Assembly (NCBI RefSeq): GCF_038446955.1 | Contig: NZ_CP151803.1 | Span: 1-64,000, forward strand | Direction of reading: 5' to 3' | DNA length: 64,000 nucleotides | Origin: Pedobacter sp. FW305-3-2-15-E-R2A2 | Lineage (GTDB): Bacteria > Bacteroidota > Bacteroidia > Sphingobacteriales > Sphingobacteriaceae | Part shown: in pieces, positions 52,312 through 60,909 of the stretch | How positions within the stretch are numbered: the stretch's first letter is position 1 | Layout: each line of letters opens with the position of its first letter | The notes under the pieces: generated by a model | What the model was told of the DNA's origin: nothing | The model's database searches: none | Seen by the model: the letters and a program-made list of their open reading frames with translations, nothing else | Position numbers and translations under genes: made by a program

Positions 52312-53253
52312 ATGTTGTACCTGATATTGGTTCCTCTTTTCTTTATTGTAATGATCTTATATTTTCGGATTGCGGATCATTACAATATCATTGACCATCC
52401 AAATGAAAGAAGTTCCCATACTGAAGTAACTATTCGGGGGGGCGGAGTTATTTTTCTGTTTGCTGCGTTAACAGGACTGGTTATACATGCTGATTTCTGG
52501 ATGCTTATTCTTGGTTTGTTCATCATAGGTACGATAAGTTTTATTGATGACAGGATTACTTTATCTGGAAAAATCAGAATCCTGTTTCACCTGCTAGCTG
52601 TTACTTTATTGTTTCTTTTTCTGGGCACTTTTGATGAATTTTCCTGGTGGATATCTGTAGCACTTTATATTATAGTTATCGGAATCATTAATGCATATAA
52701 TTTTATGGATGGCATTAATGGAATTACAGGTCTTTATAGCCTTGTAGTCCTGGGGGGCATTCAATATGTTAATTATTACGTTATCAAATTTATTGAGCCC
52801 GATATGATCTGGTTGCCTATGCTGGCTGCTATCGTTTTTCTCTTTTTCAATTTTAGAAAAAGAGCGAAATGCTTTGCTGGAGATGTTGGAAGCGTTACAG
52901 TCGCTTTTTGGATTATTTTTCTGCTACTAAAATTAATCATCATTTCAGGAAATTATTTGTATATCTTATTCCTGGGCGTTTATGGGGTTGACACGGTGCT
53001 AACGATTATTCATCGGTTAGGGTTAAAACAAAATATTTTTGATGCGCATCGCCTACATTTCTACCAAATTCTGGCTAACGAACAAAAATGGTCACACTTG
53101 CTGGTGTCCACCATGTACGCTTCAATACAATTAGGCATTATTGTTGCTATTATATTTTTACCTCTCAATTTTGTATCGATGTTTTTGGTGATCATATTGC
53201 CCCTGGTTGGAGCGTATGTAATAATTAAACCTCGTATAATGACTAAGAAATAA
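52312..53253 (+). CDS. WecA/WbcO-like undecaprenyl-phosphate sugar-1-phosphate transferase (313 aa)
   Basis: Polytopic inner-membrane enzyme of the MraY/WecA family that starts repeat-unit assembly. DHPNERSSHTEVTIRGGG after helix 1, FIDDRITLSGKIR (DD metal motif, about 78), YNFMDGINGITG (about 130), CFAGDVGSVTVAF, and the HIHH-type basic loop replaced by IFDAHRLHFYQIL (about 245). The DAHRxHxYQ form is typical of WbcO/WbpL-type enzymes, which prefer UDP-FucNAc or UDP-QuiNAc; this agrees with the WbpV- and WbpM-like genes. It is truncated of the extra C-terminal helix seen in WecA. Confidence 0.9.
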   Translation: MLYLILVPLFFIVMILYFRIADHYNIIDHPNERSSHTEVTIRGGGVIFLFAALTGLVIHADFWMLILGLFIIGTISFIDDRITLSGKIRILFHLLAVTLLFLFLGTFDEFSWWISVALYIIVIGIINAYNFMDGINGITGLYSLVVLGGIQYVNYYVIKFIEPDMIWLPMLAAIVFLFFNFRKRAKCFAGDVGSVTVAFWIIFLLLKLIIISGNYLYILFLGVYGVDTVLTIIHRLGLKQNIFDAHRLHFYQILANEQKWSHLLVSTMYASIQLGIIVAIIFLPLNFVSMFLVIILPLVGAYVIIKPRIMTKK

Positions 53254-53259
53254 CAAATT

Positions 53260-53373
53260 ATGGTGAAAAATTACTCGATGTATTTAGTGGGAGTCCTTAA
53301 TGAGAACAACCGATTTTTTAAAAAAGATGTTCTTCATTCTGGAATTAGGATGAAGAAATTACAAGTCTTTTAA
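53260..53373 (+). other. Tiny ORF (37 codons) in the gap before the 4,6-dehydratase
   Basis: An ATG 7 bp after the WecA-like stop opens 37 codons (MVKNYSMYLVGVLNENNRFF, continuing to a basic tail MKKLQVF). No homology is recognised. It may be a chance frame or the remnant of a gene; it is listed because it is tightly spaced in an otherwise compact operon. Confidence 0.15.
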
Positions 53374-53414
53374 TATACCAACAAATAGGGATTAATTTTT
53401 GGTTTAATTATTGT

Positions 53415-53422
53415 TAATTTTG
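53415..53422 (+). promoter_or_regulatory. Candidate -7 element before the 4,6-dehydratase gene
   Basis: TAATTTTG fits TAnnTTTG and ends 19 bp before the ATG at 53442. The -33 position lacks a TTTG at the right distance. The 188-bp gap here is the longest in the cluster. Confidence 0.3.
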
Positions 53423-53441
53423 ACATTACTAAAAACAAGCT

Positions 53442-55400
53442 ATGTTTGCTAGATTAGAAATAGTTTCCCGGTGGATTATATTCACGATCGATGTGTGTCT
53501 CTGTATAGTTGCATTGGTCTTGGCTAAAGTCTTAAAGAATAATTTTATTATAGCTAATATAGATCCCCTAACACTATATAAGTCTATAGTAATTTCCGTT
53601 GTGATAAATGCTTTGGTGTTTTACAATGTGAAAACTTTTGCCGGTATTGTCCGTTACACCAGTGCTCAGGATTCTTTCCGTATTTTATTCTCAGTTGTTC
53701 TAAGCTGCTTGGTTTTATTTTTCACCAATGCATTGTTTATTATCTCAGGAGCAGGCGCTTTTGTCAGCAATGTTTCCATTATTATTTATTCTCTTATTAG
53801 TTTTTTATTCCTGATTACTTATAGAATAGTGGTCAAGTACTTTTTTATGTACTTAAAGAATTCCAAATTAGACAAATTGAGGGTGATCATCTATGGTGCG
53901 GGAGAAGCCGGGGTCGCAACAAAACGGACTTTTGACCACGATGCTAAGGTGAACAAGACCATTATTGCATTTGTTGATGATGACTTACGAAAGGTTGGTA
54001 AGACGATTGATGGAGTTAAGATATTAGATGCCGCGCAGTTAGAAACCTTGATTATACAGCACGAGGTGGAAGAAATTATCTTTGCTTCCTATACTATCCC
54101 TTCAGACCGCAAGAATCAGGTGGTTGATGTGTGTCTGGAAAACGATGTGAAAATTCTGAACATCCCATCGCCAGAGGTATGGGCACGTGGCCAAGTAACC
54201 ACTGCACAAATTCAGAATCTTAATATTGAGGATCTTTTAAACAGAAAAACTATCCAGATTGACATTAATGGGATTCAGGAACAACTGAAAGACAAAAGAA
54301 TCTTAATCACCGGAGCTGCCGGTTCAATCGGAAGTGAAATTGTAAGGCAACTTTTAAAATTTGAGACAGGCCTGATTATATTATGTGATCAAAGTGAAAC
54401 TGCGTTGCATAACATCTATCTGGAATTAGAAGAAACTCATGTAAACACTAATTTTCATGCTTTCATAGGTGATGTAAAAGACGAAAAAAGGATGGAGTTT
54501 TTATTTGAAACCTATAAGCCTCACTACGTATATCATGCTGCTGCATATAAGCATGTGCCTTTAATGGAAGATAATCCTGCAGAAGCGATCAAAACAAATG
54601 TACTTGGAACCAAAACTATTGCCGATAAATCGGTGAAACATGGTGTCCAGAAATTTGTGATGATTTCTACAGATAAGGCTGTAAATCCCACCAATGTGAT
54701 GGGTGCCTCTAAAAGAATTGCCGAAATTTATGTACAGTCACTAAATAATTCACTACACAATAATGAACACATCTTTAGTAATGGACTAAGCTATATAAAT
54801 GACCTTCGGGTAAAGCCAATTACTAAATTTATTACTACAAGATTTGGGAATGTATTGGGATCCAATGGTTCGGTGATTCCAAGGTTTAAACAGCAGATCG
54901 AAAAGGGTGGCCCGGTTACGGTAACTCATCCTGAAATTACCCGTTACTTTATGACCATACCGGAGGCTTGTCGTCTAGTTCTCGAAGCAGGTTGTATGGG
55001 AAAAGGTGGTGAAATTTTTATATTTGATATGGGGAAATCAGTAAAAATCGTTGAATTGGCAAAGAAGATGATCCGACTTGCTGGATTAGTCCCAAATCAA
55101 GATATTAAAATTGCTTATTCAGGTTTACGTCCTGGTGAAAAGCTATTCGAAGAACTTTTAAATGATAACGAAAACACCATGCCGACGCATCATGAAAAAA
55201 TTATGATTGGAAAGGTGAGGGAATATAATTTTGGTGACGTACAGGATCAATTGGTAGAGCTTTTTAAATATGCATTATCTGATAATGTAACCAAAGTGGT
55301 TCAGAAGATGAAAGCCATTGTACCTGAATTTAAAAGTAAAAATTCTATATTCGAAGAATTAGATGTGTACGCTCAGGAAGTACCTGACGAGCATAAATAG
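53442..55400 (+). CDS. PglF/WbpM/CapD-type UDP-sugar 4,6-dehydratase (652 aa)
   Basis: Membrane-bound nucleotide-sugar dehydratase. Four N-terminal helices (residues 10-140), a first Rossmann domain (VIIYGAGEAGVATKRTF, about 150), then the catalytic SDR domain: ILITGAAGSIGSEIVRQL (about 289), YHAAAYKHVPLMEDNP, ISTDKAVNPTNVMGASKR (about 413), FGNVLGSNGSVIPRF and HPEITRYFMTIPEAC. This is the long WbpM/PglF form that makes UDP-4-keto-6-deoxy-HexNAc. With the WbpV-like reductase and the WbcO-like transferase it would supply the first sugar of the repeat unit. Confidence 0.95.
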   Translation: MFARLEIVSRWIIFTIDVCLCIVALVLAKVLKNNFIIANIDPLTLYKSIVISVVINALVFYNVKTFAGIVRYTSAQDSFRILFSVVLSCLVLFFTNALFIISGAGAFVSNVSIIIYSLISFLFLITYRIVVKYFFMYLKNSKLDKLRVIIYGAGEAGVATKRTFDHDAKVNKTIIAFVDDDLRKVGKTIDGVKILDAAQLETLIIQHEVEEIIFASYTIPSDRKNQVVDVCLENDVKILNIPSPEVWARGQVTTAQIQNLNIEDLLNRKTIQIDINGIQEQLKDKRILITGAAGSIGSEIVRQLLKFETGLIILCDQSETALHNIYLELEETHVNTNFHAFIGDVKDEKRMEFLFETYKPHYVYHAAAYKHVPLMEDNPAEAIKTNVLGTKTIADKSVKHGVQKFVMISTDKAVNPTNVMGASKRIAEIYVQSLNNSLHNNEHIFSNGLSYINDLRVKPITKFITTRFGNVLGSNGSVIPRFKQQIEKGGPVTVTHPEITRYFMTIPEACRLVLEAGCMGKGGEIFIFDMGKSVKIVELAKKMIRLAGLVPNQDIKIAYSGLRPGEKLFEELLNDNENTMPTHHEKIMIGKVREYNFGDVQDQLVELFKYALSDNVTKVVQKMKAIVPEFKSKNSIFEELDVYAQEVPDEHK

Positions 55401-55412
55401 ATAAAGATCTCC

Positions 55413-57029
55413 ATGAATTCTAAAATAAAACACTGCTTCTGGATAGGAGCCCTCGTTTTTGCATGCTCTACTGCAACGGCTCAAACACCCAATGTTAACA
55501 TTCCATATTCTTATCAGTTTTATCAGAAACTCAATAAGTCTGTTTACGACATTAATAGCCGTTCTCACTCTTCGATTAAAGGCTTTTATTCGGATGATTC
55601 ATTATTGGTTCGTCGTTTTGATGGGCTAATGCAAATGGGGACAGATTCTCTGAACAAACGCTCTTGGGTAAGACGAAAGATCACTGAAGAACATTTATTC
55701 AATTTCAAAGGAGACGATTACGAGGTATATGGTGATTTTTTGCCTGATTTTCAGATTGGACGTGAATTCAATGAAAGCAAAACTACCTGGCTGAATACAA
55801 GAGGTTTTCAGGTTGGAGGAAAAGTTGGTAAGCAGTTTTCGTTTTACATGAATGGATTCGAAAACCAAGGCGTTTTTGCGAATTATCTAAACGATTTTAT
55901 TAATAAGAATCAGGTTGTTCCCAGTCAAATGACAGGGAAACTAAGTAAAGATACTAAGGACTGGTCTTATGTTACGGCCTTACTCTCATTTACACCAAAC
56001 AAGCATCTTAATGTTGCTTTGGGATATGATAAGAACTTTATAGGCGACGGCTATCGCTCAATGCTGCTCTCTGACGTAGCCGCTAATTATTCTTTCCTAA
56101 GGGTTAGAGCGACCTTAGGAAATGTGCAGTATCAAACCATATTTGGTTACATGTTAGACCCTGGTGCTACAAAATTAACCACTGATCGACGTCTTGGTGA
56201 TCGTGGAAAATGGGCTGCAATGCACTATCTTGATTGGAATGTTACCAACCGCTTATCACTGGGGTTTTTTCAAGCGGTAACCTGGGCTGATGCAGAAGTG
56301 GAAGGGAAAAGAGGTTTCGACTTTAATTATGTTCATCCTTTTATATTCCTTCGCTCAGTTGAAGGCGCGAATACGACTTCTCCAGATAAAATGCGTTTAG
56401 GTTTAAATGCCAAATATGAGGTACTGGATAAGACCACTGTTTATGGACAATTCATGATTGATGAATTTACTGCAAAAGAGTTTTTTGGTAATAAAGGATA
56501 TTGGGCGAACAAATGGGCTTTACAAATCGGTTTCAGAGGGTCTGACCTCTTTAAAGTTGAAGGTTTAAACTACCTTGCCGAATTTAATACGGCAAGACCA
56601 TACACTTATGCTCATTTTGATCGGGTATCTAATTATGCGGCAATGAATCAACCTTTAGCTCACCCTCTTGGAGCTAATTTTAGAGAAGTTTTAGGTATTA
56701 TGAACTATACCTATAGGAGATTTGATTTTCAAGGACAACTAATGTATGCCAGGTACGGTCTGGATCCCGAGGGAACTAATTATGGACAGGATATTTTTAA
56801 ACCATATGATAGCCGGGTTTCTAATTATGGAAATAGCATTGGACAAGGGCTTAAAACTAATTTATATTTTGCCGAAGGCCGTGTTTCCTACCTCCTGAAT
56901 CCAAAATATAATCTTCGTCTCGAATTGGGTGGGGTATATCGTAGAGAAAGCAATATAACGACTAAAAATACCGGATTAATCACTTTTGGGTTACGTAGTA
57001 CTTTTAGAAACTTATATCAGGATCTTTAG
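55413..57029 (+). CDS. Wzi-like capsule assembly outer-membrane protein (538 aa)
   Basis: Signal peptide ending in CSTATAQ, then a long beta-barrel-like body with repeated aromatic girdle patterns (WLNTRGFQVGGKVGKQFSFY, LNVALGYDKNFIGDGYRS, MHYLDWNVTNRLSLGFF) and a last strand ending ITFGLRSTFRNLYQDL. The LGYDKNFIGDGYRS block and overall length match Bacteroidota proteins of the capsule-assembly Wzi type, which hold the polymer at the cell surface. It follows the dehydratase by 12 bp. Another outer-membrane role is possible. Confidence 0.78.
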   Translation: MNSKIKHCFWIGALVFACSTATAQTPNVNIPYSYQFYQKLNKSVYDINSRSHSSIKGFYSDDSLLVRRFDGLMQMGTDSLNKRSWVRRKITEEHLFNFKGDDYEVYGDFLPDFQIGREFNESKTTWLNTRGFQVGGKVGKQFSFYMNGFENQGVFANYLNDFINKNQVVPSQMTGKLSKDTKDWSYVTALLSFTPNKHLNVALGYDKNFIGDGYRSMLLSDVAANYSFLRVRATLGNVQYQTIFGYMLDPGATKLTTDRRLGDRGKWAAMHYLDWNVTNRLSLGFFQAVTWADAEVEGKRGFDFNYVHPFIFLRSVEGANTTSPDKMRLGLNAKYEVLDKTTVYGQFMIDEFTAKEFFGNKGYWANKWALQIGFRGSDLFKVEGLNYLAEFNTARPYTYAHFDRVSNYAAMNQPLAHPLGANFREVLGIMNYTYRRFDFQGQLMYARYGLDPEGTNYGQDIFKPYDSRVSNYGNSIGQGLKTNLYFAEGRVSYLLNPKYNLRLELGGVYRRESNITTKNTGLITFGLRSTFRNLYQDL

Positions 57030-57113
57030 CGACTACATCGCCTTACTTTAAGGATGCAGTATCTTTTTATACTATATCATTTAAATAGTTAATATCGCAT
57101 AATACCAATTGGA

Positions 57114-57758
57114 ATGAATATTTTTAACAAAATAGCTAAGTTCAACAGAAAATTATATATTTATTATAGGCGAGTTGTTACAAATACGTATTATAAATCT
57201 TTGCTGGTTGAATTAGGATCAAAAGTAATAATTGAATCTCCTTTATTAATGACCTGTGAACATATTAAGATTGGTAATGGCGTTTATTTGTGGCCAAATT
57301 TACGTATCGAGGGTGTTTCAGATTATTTAGAACAGAAATTTAATCCGTCAATTGAGATTGGGAATGATGTATCAATACAACAAAATTTGCACCTGACCTG
57401 CGCAGGACAAGTTATAATTAAAAAGGGTACTGCTATTGCCGCAAATGTTACAATAACAGATATTATTCATCCATACCTTGATATAGATACTCCACCTAGT
57501 AAACAATATTTGGAGATTTCAAATGTTACTATTGGGGAATTGTGTAATATTTATAATAATTCAATTATTCTACCAGGTGTAACATTGGGTAGAAACTCAA
57601 TCGTTTCTGCGAATTCTGTTGTTATGAGCGGAGTTTATCCCGACTATGCTGTCCTTGCTGGAGCTCCGGCTAAGATAGTGAAGAGATATTGCGTCGAAAC
57701 CCGACGATGGAAAAAAACCAACTTTGATGGAACATTCCTCACCCAAGAGGATGTTTAA
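57114..57758 (+). CDS. Hexapeptide-repeat O-acetyltransferase, paralogue 3 (214 aa)
   Basis: Left-handed beta-helix acyltransferase. IKIGNGVYLWPNLRIEGVSD, IGNDVSIQQNLHLTCAGQ, the His in ITDIIHPYLDID (about 120), LGRNSIVSANSVVMSG, and the shared end YPDYAVLAGAPAKIVKRYC, then TRRWKKTNFDGTF. It is the last plus-strand gene of the cluster, 84 bp after the Wzi-like gene and convergent with the aminotransferase. The shared C-terminal tail with two internal cluster genes suggests lineage-specific duplication. Confidence 0.88.
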   Translation: MNIFNKIAKFNRKLYIYYRRVVTNTYYKSLLVELGSKVIIESPLLMTCEHIKIGNGVYLWPNLRIEGVSDYLEQKFNPSIEIGNDVSIQQNLHLTCAGQVIIKKGTAIAANVTITDIIHPYLDIDTPPSKQYLEISNVTIGELCNIYNNSIILPGVTLGRNSIVSANSVVMSGVYPDYAVLAGAPAKIVKRYCVETRRWKKTNFDGTFLTQEDV

Positions 57759-57843
57759 TATTGTTTATTTTGTAAACCCAAGCTTATAATGATCTGGCAC
57801 TTATGTCAACATGTATCATATTGGAGGCTTACTGATCTTCTAC

Positions 57844-58941
57844 CTAAACAAACTTATTTAACACATCAACCACCCGGTATATCTGTTCCGGATCATGAGC
57901 AAACGAACAAGGCAGACTTAAAGTGGTCGCATGAATTTCAGAAGAGATCGGAAAATGCAAATTATTCATGGTTTTAAGCGCTTCCTGTTTATGAGGAGCT
58001 ACCGGGTAATGGATTTCTGTTCCAATTCCTGCATCTTGTAGATACGCCTTAATTCTATCCCGTTCGGAATGTCTTATATTGAATATATGATAAACATTCC
58101 CAAAATCTTCAGCAACTACTGGTTTGATGTAGGATTTATCCAGGTTTTCAAGATAGATCATCGCTAGCTTTTGCTTATGCTCATTAATTCTGTTAAGATA
58201 TGGCAGCTTGATTCTTAAAAATGAAGCCTGAATTTCATCCAACCTGGAATTAAACCCTATGATTCCATTGTGGTATTTCTTTTCAGAACCATAGTTTCTA
58301 AGTTGACGAAGCTTCTCATAATCTTGACTGGACTTACAAATAATTGCCCCTGCATCGCCTAATGCACCGAGATTTTTAGTTGGGTAAAAACTAAAAGCGC
58401 CGAAATCTCCAAAAGTGCCGGCCATCTTTCCTTTGTAAGTTGCTCCGTGTGCCTGGGCACAATCTTCTATGATCTTTAAATTATGGCTTCTGGCAATAAG
58501 AAGGATTGGATTCATGTCGCAACATTGTCCGTAGAGGTGGACAGGCATAATAGCGACGGTTTTCTTTGTAATTGCAGCCTCTATTTTTTTTGGATCAATA
58601 TTGTAAGTACAGATGTCGGGTTCAACAAACACCGGAACAAGGTTGCAATGCAATATGGCAAGAATGGTGGCTATATAAGTGTTGGATGGAACAATAACTT
58701 CATCCCCATCCTGAAAGTTACAGCATTTCAACGAAAGTATAAGTGCATCAAGACCGTTGGCTACTCCCACTACAAATTGTTCCTGGTGAAAATCAGCAAA
58801 TTCTTTTTCAAACATAGAGACTTCATCTCCAAGTATATACCATCCTTTATCTAGAAAATCTGAAAACCGCTTTTTAAGCTCATCTTCAAAAGAACGGTTT
58901 AATGTTTTTAAATTTTCATAAGGAATTTTCATAAGGCTCAT
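57844..58941 (-). CDS. DegT/DnrJ/EryC1 sugar aminotransferase (365 aa)
   Basis: A PLP-dependent aminotransferase of keto-sugar nucleotides. ILGDEVSMFEKEFADF, VGVANGLDALILSLK (phosphate loop), VPSNTYIATILAILH, MPVHLYGQCCDM, IEDCAQAHGATYKG, and the PLP lysine in FSFYPTKNLGALGDAG (about 190). NYGSEKKYHNGIIGFNSRLDEIQASFL is characteristic of the FdtB/QdtB group, which aminates C3 of dTDP-3-keto-6-deoxy sugars. An in-frame ATG three codons later is an equally good start. It faces the cluster from the other strand, and the 3,4-ketoisomerase (FdtA-like) such enzymes need is not in the window. Confidence 0.92.
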   Translation of the reverse strand: MSLMKIPYENLKTLNRSFEDELKKRFSDFLDKGWYILGDEVSMFEKEFADFHQEQFVVGVANGLDALILSLKCCNFQDGDEVIVPSNTYIATILAILHCNLVPVFVEPDICTYNIDPKKIEAAITKKTVAIMPVHLYGQCCDMNPILLIARSHNLKIIEDCAQAHGATYKGKMAGTFGDFGAFSFYPTKNLGALGDAGAIICKSSQDYEKLRQLRNYGSEKKYHNGIIGFNSRLDEIQASFLRIKLPYLNRINEHKQKLAMIYLENLDKSYIKPVVAEDFGNVYHIFNIRHSERDRIKAYLQDAGIGTEIHYPVAPHKQEALKTMNNLHFPISSEIHATTLSLPCSFAHDPEQIYRVVDVLNKFV

Positions 58942-58985
58942 AAAGATAGTCTTTCGGATCGAATGCTGTGGGAGGAGAAATAAAG

Positions 58986-59059
<74 letters not shown>

Positions 59060-59159
59060 TTTATTATGACATCAAATGCGATAAATATCGCCTGATGCTC
59101 TGGTGAGGCCACAAAAGTAGAAAAATATTGTTTTCTGGCAAATTATTTTTTAAAATAAT

Positions 59160-59855
59160 TTAACCTTTCCCAAATGTGGTGTATTCTCCTTTTGCTTTTA
59201 ACTTTTTTAACCTCGGTCCTTTATGCCTGGAGGTATAAAAACGGAGTGCTTCTTCAAGTATGACGGGCTGGGGGGTAATCTTATGCAACGCTATAAAATC
59301 CCTGTAAATTTCTACGGCTAGTTTTGGCAGGTCAAAATACGATGTATTGATCATTAATAGCAATAGGGCTTTTACCCGTTCTGTATCAATCATAAATTTC
59401 ACTACGTTTTTGGGAATCTTCGATTCATCCAGCAGGTATAACTTTTTCAGTTCGCCATAAAGGCCTACCTTCTCAATCAGGAGCTGTTGTTTTCCTTTAA
59501 CAACGGAATGTGTCACCTTAACTGTAATCTCGTCCTCAATGAGCGCTTTTGCTGGCAATAGCCTCCACAAAGGCTGGTCATAGAAAATATGACGTATGAA
59601 ATTGATCTGATCCAGGTCATATACGGATATACTTCGCTGCGGGAGTGTGTAAATTCCTGTTTCAGGATCTTTAAATACCGTTCGGGAAGTAATCTTTAAT
59701 GTTGGATTTTCTATTTCTTTCAGGTACAGCGGAACCTCATCCATCAGAAAGGCCATATCTGCAATCCAAAAACCCCTTGCGATTCTTCGTCTCCAGACGT
59801 TATAAATGATCTCCAGATCTATGGCGTAAACATTGTAGATGAGTACGGTCTGCAT
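59160..59855 (-). CDS. Unknown protein paired with an XRE regulator (231 aa)
   Basis: No family recognised. The protein is soluble, rich in Leu and Lys, with no signal peptide. Notable stretches are YNVWRRRIARGFWIADMAFL near the start and RDFIALHKITPQPVIL near the end, followed by a strongly basic tail (SRHKGPRLKKLKAKGEY). It lies 73 bp after an XRE-type gene on the same strand, with a 17-bp inverted repeat between them. The arrangement resembles a regulator controlling its neighbour, perhaps of the toxin-antitoxin or stress type, but nothing in the sequence proves this. Confidence 0.7.
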   Translation of the reverse strand: MQTVLIYNVYAIDLEIIYNVWRRRIARGFWIADMAFLMDEVPLYLKEIENPTLKITSRTVFKDPETGIYTLPQRSISVYDLDQINFIRHIFYDQPLWRLLPAKALIEDEITVKVTHSVVKGKQQLLIEKVGLYGELKKLYLLDESKIPKNVVKFMIDTERVKALLLLMINTSYFDLPKLAVEIYRDFIALHKITPQPVILEEALRFYTSRHKGPRLKKLKAKGEYTTFGKG

Positions 59856-59884
59856 ATTTAATTTAAATTTCCTTAAATATGCGG

Positions 59885-59901
59885 ACTATTTCGTAAATAG
59901 T
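59885..59901. promoter_or_regulatory. Inverted repeat between XRE gene and its neighbour
   Basis: ACTATTT-CGT-AAATAGT, a perfect 7-bp inverted repeat with a 3-base spacer, lies 30 bp before the start at 59855 and after the XRE stop. It is AT-rich and lacks a T-run, so an operator is more likely than a terminator. Confidence 0.5.
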
Positions 59902-59928
59902 AAAATCTGGGGCGTAACTTAGCGGGTT

Positions 59929-60546
59929 TTATTCTTGAGACGGATGTTCTTCAGTGTTGTTTTTTTTGTAATGGTAGGTATCTGGTTCTCCGGTTTTATG
60001 TCTGATGAGAATCCCTTCATCAGAAAGCAGGTTTAACCGGTGACTAAGTGATTTACGAATGAAGCTTTTTCCAAATAACCGGATACAGTTGGCTTCAATT
60101 TCATCCAGATTTACCAATCCCCTATCAAAAAATCCTGTGGTAATTAGTGTGAGAATAGCATTCTTTGGCCCGATTTCTTTTACGCTTGGGTTGATGACTT
60201 TAATTGTCTTTTTCCTCGAAAGAATTGGCTTTTCAGGAACAAGGTCATGGAGGTTCAGCAGGGTTTTATTTTTTCCTTTGTCAGGTTTTTTTCCAGACAG
60301 CTGAGATTTATCCTTTACGGTTTGATTAATGGCTTTGACGATTTTATTCAGATGCCCCAAGGTATACTTAGCCGTTAATCGTGGGTTCTCGGCATTTGAA
60401 ATATAACCTTCGGCAATTCCCGCTTTATTTTCAAGTGTCCTATGGGAAATCTCTTGTTTTTCGCGGGCTTCTTTGACTTTATTGATCGTCTCTAAATCAG
60501 CAGCTTTTACCGTTGAAGGGTGCCACTTTTTATCTTTTTTGGCCAT
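59929..60546 (-). CDS. XRE-type regulator with C-terminal winged-helix-like domain (205 aa)
   Basis: Residues about 15-75 form an XRE helix-turn-helix (INKVKEAREKQEISHRTLENKAGIAEGYISNAENP split over helices 1-4). A Lys-rich linker (75-120, SGKKPDKGKNK) leads to a second domain (125-195) reading LTLITTGFFDRGLVNL, LFGKSFIRKSLSHRLNLLSDEGILIRHK, which looks like a winged helix. The two-domain form suggests a sensor/repressor. A downstream inverted repeat may be its target. Confidence 0.8.
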   Translation of the reverse strand: MAKKDKKWHPSTVKAADLETINKVKEAREKQEISHRTLENKAGIAEGYISNAENPRLTAKYTLGHLNKIVKAINQTVKDKSQLSGKKPDKGKNKTLLNLHDLVPEKPILSRKKTIKVINPSVKEIGPKNAILTLITTGFFDRGLVNLDEIEANCIRLFGKSFIRKSLSHRLNLLSDEGILIRHKTGEPDTYHYKKNNTEEHPSQE

Positions 60547-60909
60547 TGCGCAAGAAATAGCCTTTGTAAAGACTATTTTCAGTTGAGATATTGGTGTAAT
60601 TGAAAAAAAGAAGCCGTACTGGTGCTGTAAACCAATCTTTTAGAGGGTGCTACCTGAAATGGAAATTAATAATTGGTAAATTCCTGAGAATTATAACAAC
60701 AAGATACGGAAACTAAAGACTAATATTTTTTATATATTAGTTAATATCCTTTAATTCAGGGTTTTGTCGACATGATTTGGAGATAATCGATCCTGAGTGG
60801 TAATTAAAGGGAGATTTAAAATTGTGTTTTGAAAGTACTTTTTTCTTATAAATGAAAAGACCGGCAATTTTGCCGGTCTTTTCATTTATATCAATAAGGA
60901 GAATGATCG
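60547..60909. other. 363-bp intergenic region with terminator
   Basis: Holds the hairpin at 60848-60889 and an AT-rich stretch before the XRE gene. A CTTTGTAAAG near-palindrome lies close to the XRE start (60563-60572). No gene is visible. Confidence 0.6.
60848..60889. terminator. Perfect 19-bp stem terminator
   Basis: ATAAATGAAAAGACCGGCA, a 4-base loop, and its perfect complement. The GC-rich core (GACCGGCA/TGCCGGTC) is flanked by T-runs on both strands, so it can work in both directions. It lies 21 bp after the stop of the EEP-family gene. Confidence 0.85.
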
